Shown here piece by piece: positions 1-10,000 of a DNA stretch of 64,000 nucleotides (within the stretch, counting starts at the first letter, position 1; each line of letters starts with the position of its first letter). The stretch spans positions 21,774-85,773 of IMG/VR virus record IMGVR_UViG_3300042924_003416. One strand, written 5' to 3'. A program made the position numbers and the translations under genes. The notes beneath the pieces were generated by a model. It did no database searches and had not been told where the DNA came from. It worked only from the letters and a program-made list of their open reading frames with translations. Source of the stretch: a virus.

Positions 1-2570
1 ATAGTCCTACTGCAGTAAACATATCTAAAGGAAATAAAAGATATTTAGTAGCTGCTAGAGATTTACCTGCCGGTACTGAAATTACTACTAACTATAGATT
101 ACAACCTGAGTTAGAACAACCTGAAGACTTTATGCAAAAAGGAGGAATGACTCCTCAGAAAGATGGTTATAGAACTTATTCACCATTTAAAAATCTTCCT
201 TTTATTGATGTAGAAACAGACACTATTGATACAGACAATATAGTATATGATTTACAATTGAGGGCTAATAATGGAGTTACTAAAAATGTACAAAAAAATA
301 CAGGCTTACATAAAATTCCAGGAGCAACTGTTATAAGAGAAATTCCTATGGGTAGAAAAGGAGGATCTGCTCCTAAACTTCCTAAAAAGAAAAACTCTAA
401 AGGATACTCAAGAAGTCTTGAAGCAACAAATAGATTATTTGCAGAACATCCATTCTTTGCTCAATCAAAATCTAGAAAGAATAAAATATATGATCCTAAT
501 TCAAAGTACTTCCAATTTGGTGGTATGTTTACTGAAAAAGGAGCTAATGTATATTTTAATCCAACATACATGAATAACTTTACAGGTGGTACTAATTCAT
601 ATGAAAAAAATATGCTTGGTTCATACCGTACAGGTTTTTCTCCTGTTGTTGGTATAGAAGGTTCATTAAGTAAAAGTAGAAGAGCTGATGAAGAAAAGGG
701 AAGAGGTTGGTTATATAATGCATATGCCGGACTTAATCCTAATGCAATGAAAGAAGGTAACTATACTCCTTCTGCAGGTTTAAGTTTTGATTTTGAAAAT
801 TCACCACAAGATAGAGTCTTTAGACCTTTTGCTCAAATAGGTGCTGACTATAATCCTGATACTGGTCTTAATGCTGGAGCAACAACTGGTGCTAGATTTC
901 CTTTTACACCTTATGGAAATAAAAGAATTAAACCTGGATATGCAATAGGTCATTTAGATATATATGGTGGTATTAGAGGTGGTTATGGTAAAATGAAAGC
1001 TGATGGTGCAGGTCCTTCAGGAGGTTTAGCATATGGTGCAAGAGTTCATGGTAAATATATGCCTGAAAGAAAATCAGTTCTTGGTAAACTGATGGGTAAA
1101 GGTGCTTATTTTTATGGTGATGCAGGAATACAGTTTGATCCTCAAAAAGGTCAACTAAGTCAGAAAATGAAAGATTATACTATTCCTTCTGGAGCGGTTG
1201 ATTATTATGGTAATGCAGCAACAGCTAGTGGAAGTGATCAAGATTCAGGTCTTAAATTTGGTAATACTATTTATGCAAATGTTGGTGTCAAAAAAGAACT
1301 TGATGATATTAAGTTTAAAAAAGATGACAGAGCAAGAAAAATTCAAGAGATTGAAGATAATGAAAAAAGAGCATTTCAGGAAAATGAAATAAAACAAGTA
1401 ATAGAAAAACCTAAAAAAGAATGTCCTGAAGGAGAAGAAAGACATTGTGCTGATTGTCCTTGTGAACCAATAGAAAGAGTAAGTCATCCAAGATGGTTGC
1501 AAGAAGGTGGTGAGTATATTGAAACAGAACTTACTCCAGAAGAAATAGAACAGTATGCTAAAGGAGGGTATATCATAGAAGATATTTCTATACCTTCATT
1601 ACCTAAAGCTCAATTGGGTAAAATTATAAAAAGTACAAAGAATATAGTATTTCCACCAACTCCAGATCAAAAATTTCTTACTAATTATATATCAAATAAT
1701 TTTGGCCCTCATGTTACTTCTCAACATTCAGCAGATATTGCAAGAAGATTAGCAAGAGAACAATATCAACGTGCTGTACTAGATGCTCAACAGGCAGCAC
1801 TGTTTAATGCAAGTAATATAGATATATCTACACTACCTCAACAACGTGTTGCTGATTTACAAAATTTAGTTACACCAGCTATTCAAAGTAAAATAAATAA
1901 AGTTAACTTACATGAAGCAGAAGACTTATTAAAAACTTTAGATCCAAGTGAACTTGATAAATACATTGATTACAGACCATTTAGAATTTATACACCTTCA
2001 GGTAGTTTAGCACTTCATCAAAATACAGATAATTTAAAAGATAACTTATTTTCTTTTAATGTATTTATGAATAAACCTAGAGAAGCTGGATTAGCATTTA
2101 ATTATGCAAATAAGTTTTTTCCATATAAGAATCCATCAATTTTAGAAAAGAATAGTTTGAGTTTAGATTCATTTAACATGTTAGCTAACATGGGTCGTAG
2201 ACCAGAATGGGATATACAATTTGATGATATGATTGATATGAATGCTTTAGCTCGTCATAGTAAATTATTTGAAGGATTACCTTCTGTAGGTAGGATAGGT
2301 GCTGGTCATTTTGATAAAGCTACTGGTGAAGAGATGTTAAGAAGGTTAAATGCTATGATTGCTGAAAAAGGTTTTTCTGAAAAAGCAGACTGGCAATACA
2401 CTCCAATTTCAGGAGATAACTTAGGTATCCATAAATTTATGTTACCTAACTATAAAATAACTAGAAAATACAGTGAAGGTGGAGATTTTGAATATGAACT
2501 TGGAGATGAAGTAGATGAAACTACTATGCAAGAATTAGAAAAATTAGGTTATACATTTGAACAAATATAG
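1..2570 (+). CDS. Modular virion protein with SET-like segment and possible beta-barrel (5' partial)
   Basis: The frame is open from base 3, so the gene starts to the left of the window. The ATG at 132 is internal, because the residues encoded before it look like the end of a SET domain: a KRYLVAARDLPAGTEI-TTNY stretch matching the usual (v)aaRDI-x-GEElT-x-NY. Next is a conserved-looking DGYRTYSPF region. A Gly/aromatic-rich segment (about 525-1310) follows, with alternating polar and apolar residues such as LSFDFEN, PFAQIGADY and GAYFYGDAGIQF; this could be a beta-barrel. A Cys-rich mini-motif lies near 1418-1470. At about 1500-1590 is an ELTPEEIEQYAKGGYIIED tag, followed directly by an LPKAQLGKI tag at 1599, which begins a second module of unknown function. 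The C-terminus repeats the acidic tag (LEKLGYTFEQI). I infer a virion or cargo polyprotein. Two bases separate it from the next gene. Confidence 0.7.
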   Translation, partial: SPTAVNISKGNKRYLVAARDLPAGTEITTNYRLQPELEQPEDFMQKGGMTPQKDGYRTYSPFKNLPFIDVETDTIDTDNIVYDLQLRANNGVTKNVQKNTGLHKIPGATVIREIPMGRKGGSAPKLPKKKNSKGYSRSLEATNRLFAEHPFFAQSKSRKNKIYDPNSKYFQFGGMFTEKGANVYFNPTYMNNFTGGTNSYEKNMLGSYRTGFSPVVGIEGSLSKSRRADEEKGRGWLYNAYAGLNPNAMKEGNYTPSAGLSFDFENSPQDRVFRPFAQIGADYNPDTGLNAGATTGARFPFTPYGNKRIKPGYAIGHLDIYGGIRGGYGKMKADGAGPSGGLAYGARVHGKYMPERKSVLGKLMGKGAYFYGDAGIQFDPQKGQLSQKMKDYTIPSGAVDYYGNAATASGSDQDSGLKFGNTIYANVGVKKELDDIKFKKDDRARKIQEIEDNEKRAFQENEIKQVIEKPKKECPEGEERHCADCPCEPIERVSHPRWLQEGGEYIETELTPEEIEQYAKGGYIIEDISIPSLPKAQLGKIIKSTKNIVFPPTPDQKFLTNYISNNFGPHVTSQHSADIARRLAREQYQRAVLDAQQAALFNASNIDISTLPQQRVADLQNLVTPAIQSKINKVNLHEAEDLLKTLDPSELDKYIDYRPFRIYTPSGSLALHQNTDNLKDNLFSFNVFMNKPREAGLAFNYANKFFPYKNPSILEKNSLSLDSFNMLANMGRRPEWDIQFDDMIDMNALARHSKLFEGLPSVGRIGAGHFDKATGEEMLRRLNAMIAEKGFSEKADWQYTPISGDNLGIHKFMLPNYKITRKYSEGGDFEYELGDEVDETTMQELEKLGYTFEQI

Positions 2571-2572
2571 TC

Positions 2573-5500
2573 ATGGCTAAATATAGAATAACAAGCATTC
2601 CTGCTAATTTACCACAAGCTCAAGATGGAGGATCTTTTTGGAAAAAAAAATATAATGTTGCTAAGAGTAAAAAACTTAAAAGAAATAAAACAAATACTTC
2701 TAAAAGATCTGCAGGAAACTTTTCTAATGAAGTAGGAGAATCTATCTCACAAGACCTACCTATGGTAGAAGTCCAAGGTGTTGATCAACCTTCTTACTGG
2801 AATCAAATGTCAAGTGATGTTGTACAAGGTATAGAATGCCCTCCAGGAAAAGAAAACTTTGAAGGAAATTGTTTAACTGAAGATGAAATTCTTAGTATTC
2901 TAGATGCTAGAACTGCAGAGATGAAACAAAAGAATTTTGATAGACGTGTAGAACAAGGTTTTAAAAAATCAAATGTTTTTGCAGATTCAGAATATGCTTC
3001 AAAAATGTTAGGTCGTTATATTTCTGCTAGGAATCAACAAGAACAAGACTATGATAATTATGCAAATAAGTACTATGATACTTTTAAAAAATCTAAAAAA
3101 AGTGATAAAATACAACCGTTTAAAAAGTTTTCTGCAGAAGAACTAGATCAATTACAAGATGTAGTTGATCAAGAAGGTAATGTAGTTATTGATGAAACAA
3201 CAGGACAACCACTGCAACAAGCTAAAATTGATGCATTTAAAAATAACTTTTTAATTAATAAAACAAAAGATGGTTTTTATGAACTGTATCCAAAAGATAT
3301 TGTTAGAGATAGAATTTTACAAAGTGGTTTTAACGAAGAACAATTTAAAAATTTTTGGGGATTAGATCCAGAACAAGTAAAGGAACAGGTAGGTGATATG
3401 ATAGGTACGGCTAATGAAATCTATAATCAAAGATTACAACAACGTATTATTAAAACAGCCATTGATAAAAATATATCTGTTGAAGATGCAATTAAAACAA
3501 TACCTAAATCTGAAGGTACTCAAACTGGATTAACAAATAGATTTAAAAAATCTACTCAAAAAATAATTGATGACACTTTTGATATCTATACAAATAGTAT
3601 GTTAGAGTCTATGTTGTATGATCCTGATGTTGCAAAAAAAGATGAAGATGTATTTTATTCAGAAGATCCTAAAACAGCATGGGAAAATAAATATCATGCA
3701 GGTGATTTAAAATATATTTCTGACAAACAAAGAAAAGGTCAAAAAGCATATGATGAAGCAATTAAAAATTTTAGTAATATAGGTAGTAGTGGTGCATCAG
3801 ATGAATATTATCAAAATCAAGGTAGGTATGATGACAGGATGGCACAACAAAGATTAAAAAATCAAGGTGTACAAAAAGCAATAAATTTATCAAGAGCTGA
3901 ATCGGCAAGACAAGGAGCACAAGATAAAAAGTTTAATGATGCATTTGGTCAGTATTTAAGTAATCAAGGAACATCTTATCAAAAAGAATTATTAGGAAAA
4001 GCATTTGATAAACTTAGAGCTGACCCTAAAGCAAAAATAAATTTTTTAAGAGATATTGAAAAATATCCAGACTTGGTTATGGGGGATGTTTTTAATTTAA
4101 CAGATGATGAGTCTGGTAAAACATATTCTGATTTATATTCAGAACGTCTTAATGATAGCTATATGAATAGTTTAAAGGCAAGACAAAATACATTTAAAGA
4201 AGGTAGTTATAAACCTGAACTTACAACAGGTAATAAAATATTTGACTATCTTAGACATCCTTTTCATGCAGCATATTATGCAATGCACCCAACACAAGAT
4301 ATGCATGGTAATTGGAATATTGATTATGATACAAGACTAAAGCTTGAAAAAGAAAAAGGTATAAATTTAGGTACTATGGATAAAGTACAAGGATTTAATC
4401 CTATGTCAGTTTTAAATTTGACACCACTTCAAGCTCTTAATCCTTTTAAAATAGGTAGTAATTTAAGACAGGGATATGATAAAGGAAATTTTATAGGAGC
4501 ATTAGGTGATGAAATTGTTGATATTGGTACATCAGTTGGAGCTGCAAAAGGTTTTAATGCATTATCAGGAAGTGGTTTAGGATTAACAAAGGGAGCAGGA
4601 ACTTTAGTAAGTAGTATATTTAATCCCTTTAGTGATATAGGATATGCTTTAAAAGCTGGAAAAAATTTAGATAATGCAACTGATTATATTAAAAAAGGTG
4701 ATTATAAAAATGCAGCTTGGGAAGGTTTAGAAGGTGGATTAAATGCTATACCACTTATAGGCTTACCAAAGTATTTAAAAGGTTTTAATAGATTTAATGA
4801 TGCAACAAGTGGATTTAATTTTAATAGAACATTTAATAATGCAAATCAATTAAATTTTAATAGCCCTAACTTACTTGGAACACAACAAATACCTAAATAT
4901 AATATATTGAATAAAGATGGACAACTCATTCGTAATCAATATAAAAATGGAGGGTCTCTTCCTAAAGCACAATTAGGTAAAATAGTTAGTAGTTTAAAAT
5001 TATTGGAACCTGTAGAAGTATATGGTAAACAATTTTTAAGATCACATTATAATCCTTTATCTTATCCTGTTAAACTTGCTGGTTCAAAAGTAGCAGGTTT
5101 AAGTTCAGGTGCATTTAGACAACCTGGAGAAATTGCAAAAGCATTACTTGCAAAAGAAGGTGATTTAACATACAAAGGTCAAAATACAGTTATAGTAAGA
5201 CCTGGAAGTGAAATTGAAAAAATATATACAGAAGGTGGTAGAGATTTAGTAAAAAATTATATGTTAGGTCAGACAAAAGGATTGCAAGAATTAATGTATG
5301 ATTTTGAAAAAGATCCTGGACTTAACCAAGCAATAGATTATTATGGACCATTAAAAGCATATGAATTATATTCTAAAATACCACATGGTGAAAACTTAGG
5401 TATACAAGATTTTATGAAACAGGCTTCAGGTTTTAGTTTTAATAAAGATAAAGTTATTGATGATCTTATGAGTGGGTTTGATCAAAATCTTAATATATTT

Positions 5501-7018
5501 GATCAATCAAAAAATACTAGATTACTTTTTGATTTAAAAAGAGATTTGGGTGAAGAAGCAGGTAATGCAAAATATAGTGAAATTGCAAAAGATAATTTAA
5601 AATATTTGTTTGATCAGTATGGTAATGACGTTATACCTTTTCAAGCAAATGTAGATCCTATGCATACAAAAGATTTAATACTAAGAGGTAATCCCATAAT
5701 GCCGCTAGATGATATTGGAGGTCATATGGGATTTTTAAAAAAAGGTCCTGATGGTAATTATGATTTTACAACTAGAGATTTGTGGAGTTTTAGACCTAGT
5801 GCTTATGGTAAAAGATATGCTGGAGATAGTACTGCAAAAGCTTTATTTAAAGATGCTCAAGTTCAGTTGATGGATACTTTTGGTAAACCATTTATTCTAC
5901 ATCAAACTAATCCTATTAAATTTAAAGAAGGTGGTGATTTACCAAAAGCTAAGATGGGTTGGCCTCCTGGAGGTTTTAGATCCCTAAGAAAAATTCCAAC
6001 AGTATTTGGTAGAGAAGTTTACAGACCAAGCAGTACTATTTTTAACACAGGAATAAAAACAGGAAATATTCATGTTCCTAAAAAAATAGACTTTTTAAAA
6101 GAAACTGGACCAGAAATAGACGAACGTGTTAGAAGAAATTTAATATGGGATTTTGATGAGTATACTGGAGGAGATCCTGCTAACCTACCAGGAATATCAA
6201 GTTATATAGGTAGAGGTCTAGCATCTCCCACTGAATTAACAAAGTATTTAGGTGATTTTGATTTTAAACCTTTTTCAGATGGATGGCAAGTAAGAAATCA
6301 AATGATGAATGCATTTGATGGACCTCAATGGGCAGCAGGTAAAAATGATTTTTTTACTGAATCTGAATTAATAAACCTTGTTAATCAACAAAGTGAATGG
6401 CAAAAAGCAAGAAATTCATTTGATGATATGTATCCTGAAAATCCTGCTATGGGAATTATGAATGCATTTAGTGGGGATAACAGTAGAGAAGAGTTATTTA
6501 GTAATCTTTACCCTAATGCATCTATGCCAAATTTTAGAAGTAAGTTTACAACACCAGAACAAGAAGCTTTATTACAACAAAATTTACCTTGGCAATATTC
6601 AGTAAGAGATAAAGGTATGCTTAATAGTTGGAAATTAAATCCTTTTCTTGCTGATACACTTAATGATAAAATTTTACCTTCATTTAAAAGACTAACAAAC
6701 TTTAAAAAAGATTTAGCAGATGATAATCATATGGTTGGAGAATATAGAGGAATGTTAGGTGTAAAATATGAAGATTGGAAAAATGCATCACCAGAACAAA
6801 TTAGTAAATGGGCAAAAGAAATAAATAAAAAACTTTATAATAGAGATTTTAATCGTTATAAAAGTGATATAGAAAAACCATTTAAAGGAAGTGATGCATG
6901 GAATCAAATAACATCTCAACCAGGTTGGAAAAATAAAAATGGAGGTGTTGCTATGAAACTTACCAAAAAGGAAATAGACAAATATGTTCAAGGAGGATAC
7001 ATTGTAGAAGAAGAATAA
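2573..7018 (+). CDS. Giant modular virion/cargo protein, 1481 aa
   Basis: I do not recognise a named family. The N-terminus (KYRITSIPANLPQAQDGG) carries the short basic R-I-x-x-x-P plus LPxAQ tag shared with the two next large proteins. Residues 1 to about 780 are a highly polar, largely helical region, with an ECPPGKENFEGNC mini-motif near residue 90 and a Gly/Ala-rich apolar stretch around residues 640-730 that could contact membrane. A second module begins with LPKAQLGKI at residue 796 and a third with LPKAKMGWPPGG at residue 1123, each preceded by a GG-containing linker. The C-terminus is LTKKEIDKYVQGGYIVEEE, the same kind of end tag as the internal one in the preceding gene. This looks like three once-separate proteins joined in one chain. 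A virion or injected cargo role is inferred from the tags and from the neighbouring RNA polymerase genes. Confidence 0.65.
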   Translation: MAKYRITSIPANLPQAQDGGSFWKKKYNVAKSKKLKRNKTNTSKRSAGNFSNEVGESISQDLPMVEVQGVDQPSYWNQMSSDVVQGIECPPGKENFEGNCLTEDEILSILDARTAEMKQKNFDRRVEQGFKKSNVFADSEYASKMLGRYISARNQQEQDYDNYANKYYDTFKKSKKSDKIQPFKKFSAEELDQLQDVVDQEGNVVIDETTGQPLQQAKIDAFKNNFLINKTKDGFYELYPKDIVRDRILQSGFNEEQFKNFWGLDPEQVKEQVGDMIGTANEIYNQRLQQRIIKTAIDKNISVEDAIKTIPKSEGTQTGLTNRFKKSTQKIIDDTFDIYTNSMLESMLYDPDVAKKDEDVFYSEDPKTAWENKYHAGDLKYISDKQRKGQKAYDEAIKNFSNIGSSGASDEYYQNQGRYDDRMAQQRLKNQGVQKAINLSRAESARQGAQDKKFNDAFGQYLSNQGTSYQKELLGKAFDKLRADPKAKINFLRDIEKYPDLVMGDVFNLTDDESGKTYSDLYSERLNDSYMNSLKARQNTFKEGSYKPELTTGNKIFDYLRHPFHAAYYAMHPTQDMHGNWNIDYDTRLKLEKEKGINLGTMDKVQGFNPMSVLNLTPLQALNPFKIGSNLRQGYDKGNFIGALGDEIVDIGTSVGAAKGFNALSGSGLGLTKGAGTLVSSIFNPFSDIGYALKAGKNLDNATDYIKKGDYKNAAWEGLEGGLNAIPLIGLPKYLKGFNRFNDATSGFNFNRTFNNANQLNFNSPNLLGTQQIPKYNILNKDGQLIRNQYKNGGSLPKAQLGKIVSSLKLLEPVEVYGKQFLRSHYNPLSYPVKLAGSKVAGLSSGAFRQPGEIAKALLAKEGDLTYKGQNTVIVRPGSEIEKIYTEGGRDLVKNYMLGQTKGLQELMYDFEKDPGLNQAIDYYGPLKAYELYSKIPHGENLGIQDFMKQASGFSFNKDKVIDDLMSGFDQNLNIFDQSKNTRLLFDLKRDLGEEAGNAKYSEIAKDNLKYLFDQYGNDVIPFQANVDPMHTKDLILRGNPIMPLDDIGGHMGFLKKGPDGNYDFTTRDLWSFRPSAYGKRYAGDSTAKALFKDAQVQLMDTFGKPFILHQTNPIKFKEGGDLPKAKMGWPPGGFRSLRKIPTVFGREVYRPSSTIFNTGIKTGNIHVPKKIDFLKETGPEIDERVRRNLIWDFDEYTGGDPANLPGISSYIGRGLASPTELTKYLGDFDFKPFSDGWQVRNQMMNAFDGPQWAAGKNDFFTESELINLVNQQSEWQKARNSFDDMYPENPAMGIMNAFSGDNSREELFSNLYPNASMPNFRSKFTTPEQEALLQQNLPWQYSVRDKGMLNSWKLNPFLADTLNDKILPSFKRLTNFKKDLADDNHMVGEYRGMLGVKYEDWKNASPEQISKWAKEINKKLYNRDFNRYKSDIEKPFKGSDAWNQITSQPGWKNKNGGVAMKLTKKEIDKYVQGGYIVEEE

Positions 7019-7032
7019 ACTTTATAAGTTTA
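7012..7032. promoter_or_regulatory. Inverted repeat overlapping a stop codon
   Basis: A perfect 9-base-pair inverted repeat (AATAAACTT, loop TAT, AAGTTTATT) includes the stop codon of the upstream giant gene. Nearly the same sequence (TAAACTTTAYAAGTTTATT) sits at the stop codon at 15607, and both open a gap of 56-57 bases before the next ATG. Only two plus-strand junctions among the giant genes have such gaps. The element could be an operator, an RNA processing hairpin or a weak terminator with a promoter after it. The sequence alone does not decide. Confidence 0.5.
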
Positions 7033-7075
7033 TTGATTAAATTAAAATTTAGTATATTAGTATATAACACATCTT

Positions 7076-10000
7076 ATGAAAAAATCAGTAAGAATAAGAA
7101 AAGCTCTTCCAGGTGAAAAACCTGGTTACTATAATAAGACTGCAAAGTTTTTACAAAAAGCTCAAATGGGTATGCAAGTTGGTTCTCCAAGTATGGATCC
7201 TCAAAGATTAAATAAGGTATATGAGAATGTATATATATCATTAAAACAGTCTACTCCTCCTGATGTAGTTTATAATGAACTTGTTACAGAATATGCTTTA
7301 GATCAGGATACTTCATTAAGTATTCTTAGAGCTGCTTTAGGTCAGTTATCTCAAGAAGGTTATTTTGATGAATCTGAATTAGAGGGTGAGAGTACATCTC
7401 AAAGTGAAGAAGAAACTCAAGAAGAAGATACTTCTGCCCAAGAAGAACAACAAGCATCAGATGATGCAGAACAACAACAACTTGCTGAGTCATCTGAAGG
7501 TTATTATGATGATGAAGAAGCATTAAACAATGACACATCCCATCTTGAAGATGAACAGTATGAGCAACAAGAAGCATTTAGATATGGTGGGTACTGGCAA
7601 GATGGTGGAGAAAGTGAAGAAGTATATGATGAATCAGAGTATCAAGATGAAGAAAATTATTCTGATGAATCTGATACACGTGAAAATGTAGTTGATCAAT
7701 ATAATTATCCTGGACAATCAACAATGGAGAAACCTTTCTCTATAGAAGATTTAATGGCTATTACTCCAGGGATGCAAGGACAAGAAGCATTTCCAGATAT
7801 ATCAGCTTATTTAGGTGATTATCAACCTGTAGCAGATTCATATCAACCAGAGAATTATTTACCTCAAGCACAGTATGGTACTATTATTAAAGCTGCTAAA
7901 GCTGCTGCAGATGCACTTAAAGTAGACCCTCCTATCTTAAGACAACCGTTTACTAACTTAAGTACTTTACGTAAGTACATACCTATTTCTACTCTTACAG
8001 GAGAAGCAGTAACTAAATTACCATTAATTGGATCTAAACTTGCACCTAAATTAGCAACTACTTTTACTCAAAATAGAGATGAGTTGTTTAAAGTAATGCA
8101 GGGTCAGTCCCCTAAGACAGGTATATTTAGTCAAACTGGTAGTTATGCTGGTGGAGCTGATGGTAGTTTATCTGCTGATAGATTATTGTTGTATCAAGAT
8201 GATGTATTTAATATTATTGATCAAATAGAAAATGGAGGACGTTCTGCTTTTCAATTTATGGATATTGATCCTGTTGCAAAAAATGATGGATTAATAAGTG
8301 GATTGTATCCATTAGATTCTAAAATTGTAAGTGGTGTTGATGATAATGGTTTTAAATTCTTTGAATTAAATAAAACATTTACTCCAGGTGAAAAATTACC
8401 ATTTGGTACTTTACCTTCTAAAGCTAAAGAAGTTACATTTAAAAATAGATTCTATTATAAGACTGATGAGGCTGGTCAAGTACAAGTATTTGATTCTTTA
8501 GGTAATCCTTTATCTCAAGGTGCTCAAACTAAATTTGAAGTTGCAAGACCTTTTGGAACAACTGTTTCAAGAACACTTACTGATCCAATACTAAGAAATT
8601 CTAATACACCATTTCCTAGTTTTAGAACAGGATACGAAGGTGGAAGACTTACTGAAACTATGGGTGAAAAACCTATGACTTTTGCAGACATGGGTGTAAG
8701 AGGTAAGATTGGTAGAGGATTAGAAACATTTGGTTTTACTGGTTTAAATCTTCCTTTTAGAACAGGAGCTGATGCTATTCAAAAAGTTGACTATCCAGTA
8801 TTTGGATATACTAATAAAGCTTTAGGACCTAATGTAATAGATCCTGCTACTGAAGGATCTTATGCAAAAGATATTGCAAATGCAATGAACTATAAATATA
8901 GAGTTGGCCGTAATACATTACTTGGTCTTGGTGCTCTAGGTGCATTAGGTTATACAGGATATAATGCTTATAATAAATGTCAATGTGAAGATCCTCTTGC
9001 TCCAAACTATCAAATGAAAGATAAGTATGATAACTGTCCTTGTGGTACTGATGTAGGTAGTAGGAGAACTTTAGATCCAACAGCTAATCCTTTTACTGAA
9101 CAAGTTGATCCAAGATCTTTAACTATGCCTGATAGTATGCAATTTCTTATTCAAAAAGGAATTTATCCAAGTGCAGAAAATTATTACAGGTATCAAGATA
9201 GTAATGTTGTAAATCCAAATATGGAGAACAGTATTCCTGCAGATGATTTTGCATATGGTGGTGCATTACCAAGAGCACAAAAAGGTCGTATTATTAAAGG
9301 TGTTGCAAAAACAATGAAAACTTTAAAAGCACAACCTACACCAAAAGGAGTAACCATACCAAAAAATATGTCTGACATTCCAATACCTAAATATAATGTA
9401 AAAGGTATGGATGCAAGAAAAGCATTTGAAGATGATTTAAGACTTGATCAAGATTTTATAGATTTTCAAAATAATGATCAATTTTTACAGTACAGTCCAG
9501 GTTTTCAAACTAACCAACAACGCTTAGATTCTGAACCTCTTCGTGATTTCTTTAAATATGTAACTGGATATTCTGATCCTCTTGAAATAAAACAATTTTT
9601 AAATACCCCTGGTATAACAAAATATAATAAATTTGGTGTCCCTTTTGCAACAAGAGATTTTAAAATGATGCAAACACCTTTTGAAGATCCTTTTAATCTT
9701 TTAGATGATGGTTTTAATATACCACCTTATCAAAAAGGAGGTATTTCAAAAAATCAGTTTATTAAAAAGTTTACTTCAATGTATCAAGAAGGTGGGGAAA
9801 AAGATCCAAAAGATCCTTCACTAGGTAAAGGAAAAAGGTTTGATACTCTTACTAATGATGTAGAAGCTAGAAAAGATATATTTAAAAGTAAACTTAAAAA
9901 TAATTCTAATGTAGCTCTTACAGAAGAGATATATAAAAATGCTCAGAGTAATCCTCAGATTCTAAGCATGTTAATGCAAGATGGTCAAAAAGAAAATCTT

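Noticed and set aside
132-134. ATG as the start of the first gene
   Set aside because: The frame is open upstream to the window edge and encodes a SET-like end.
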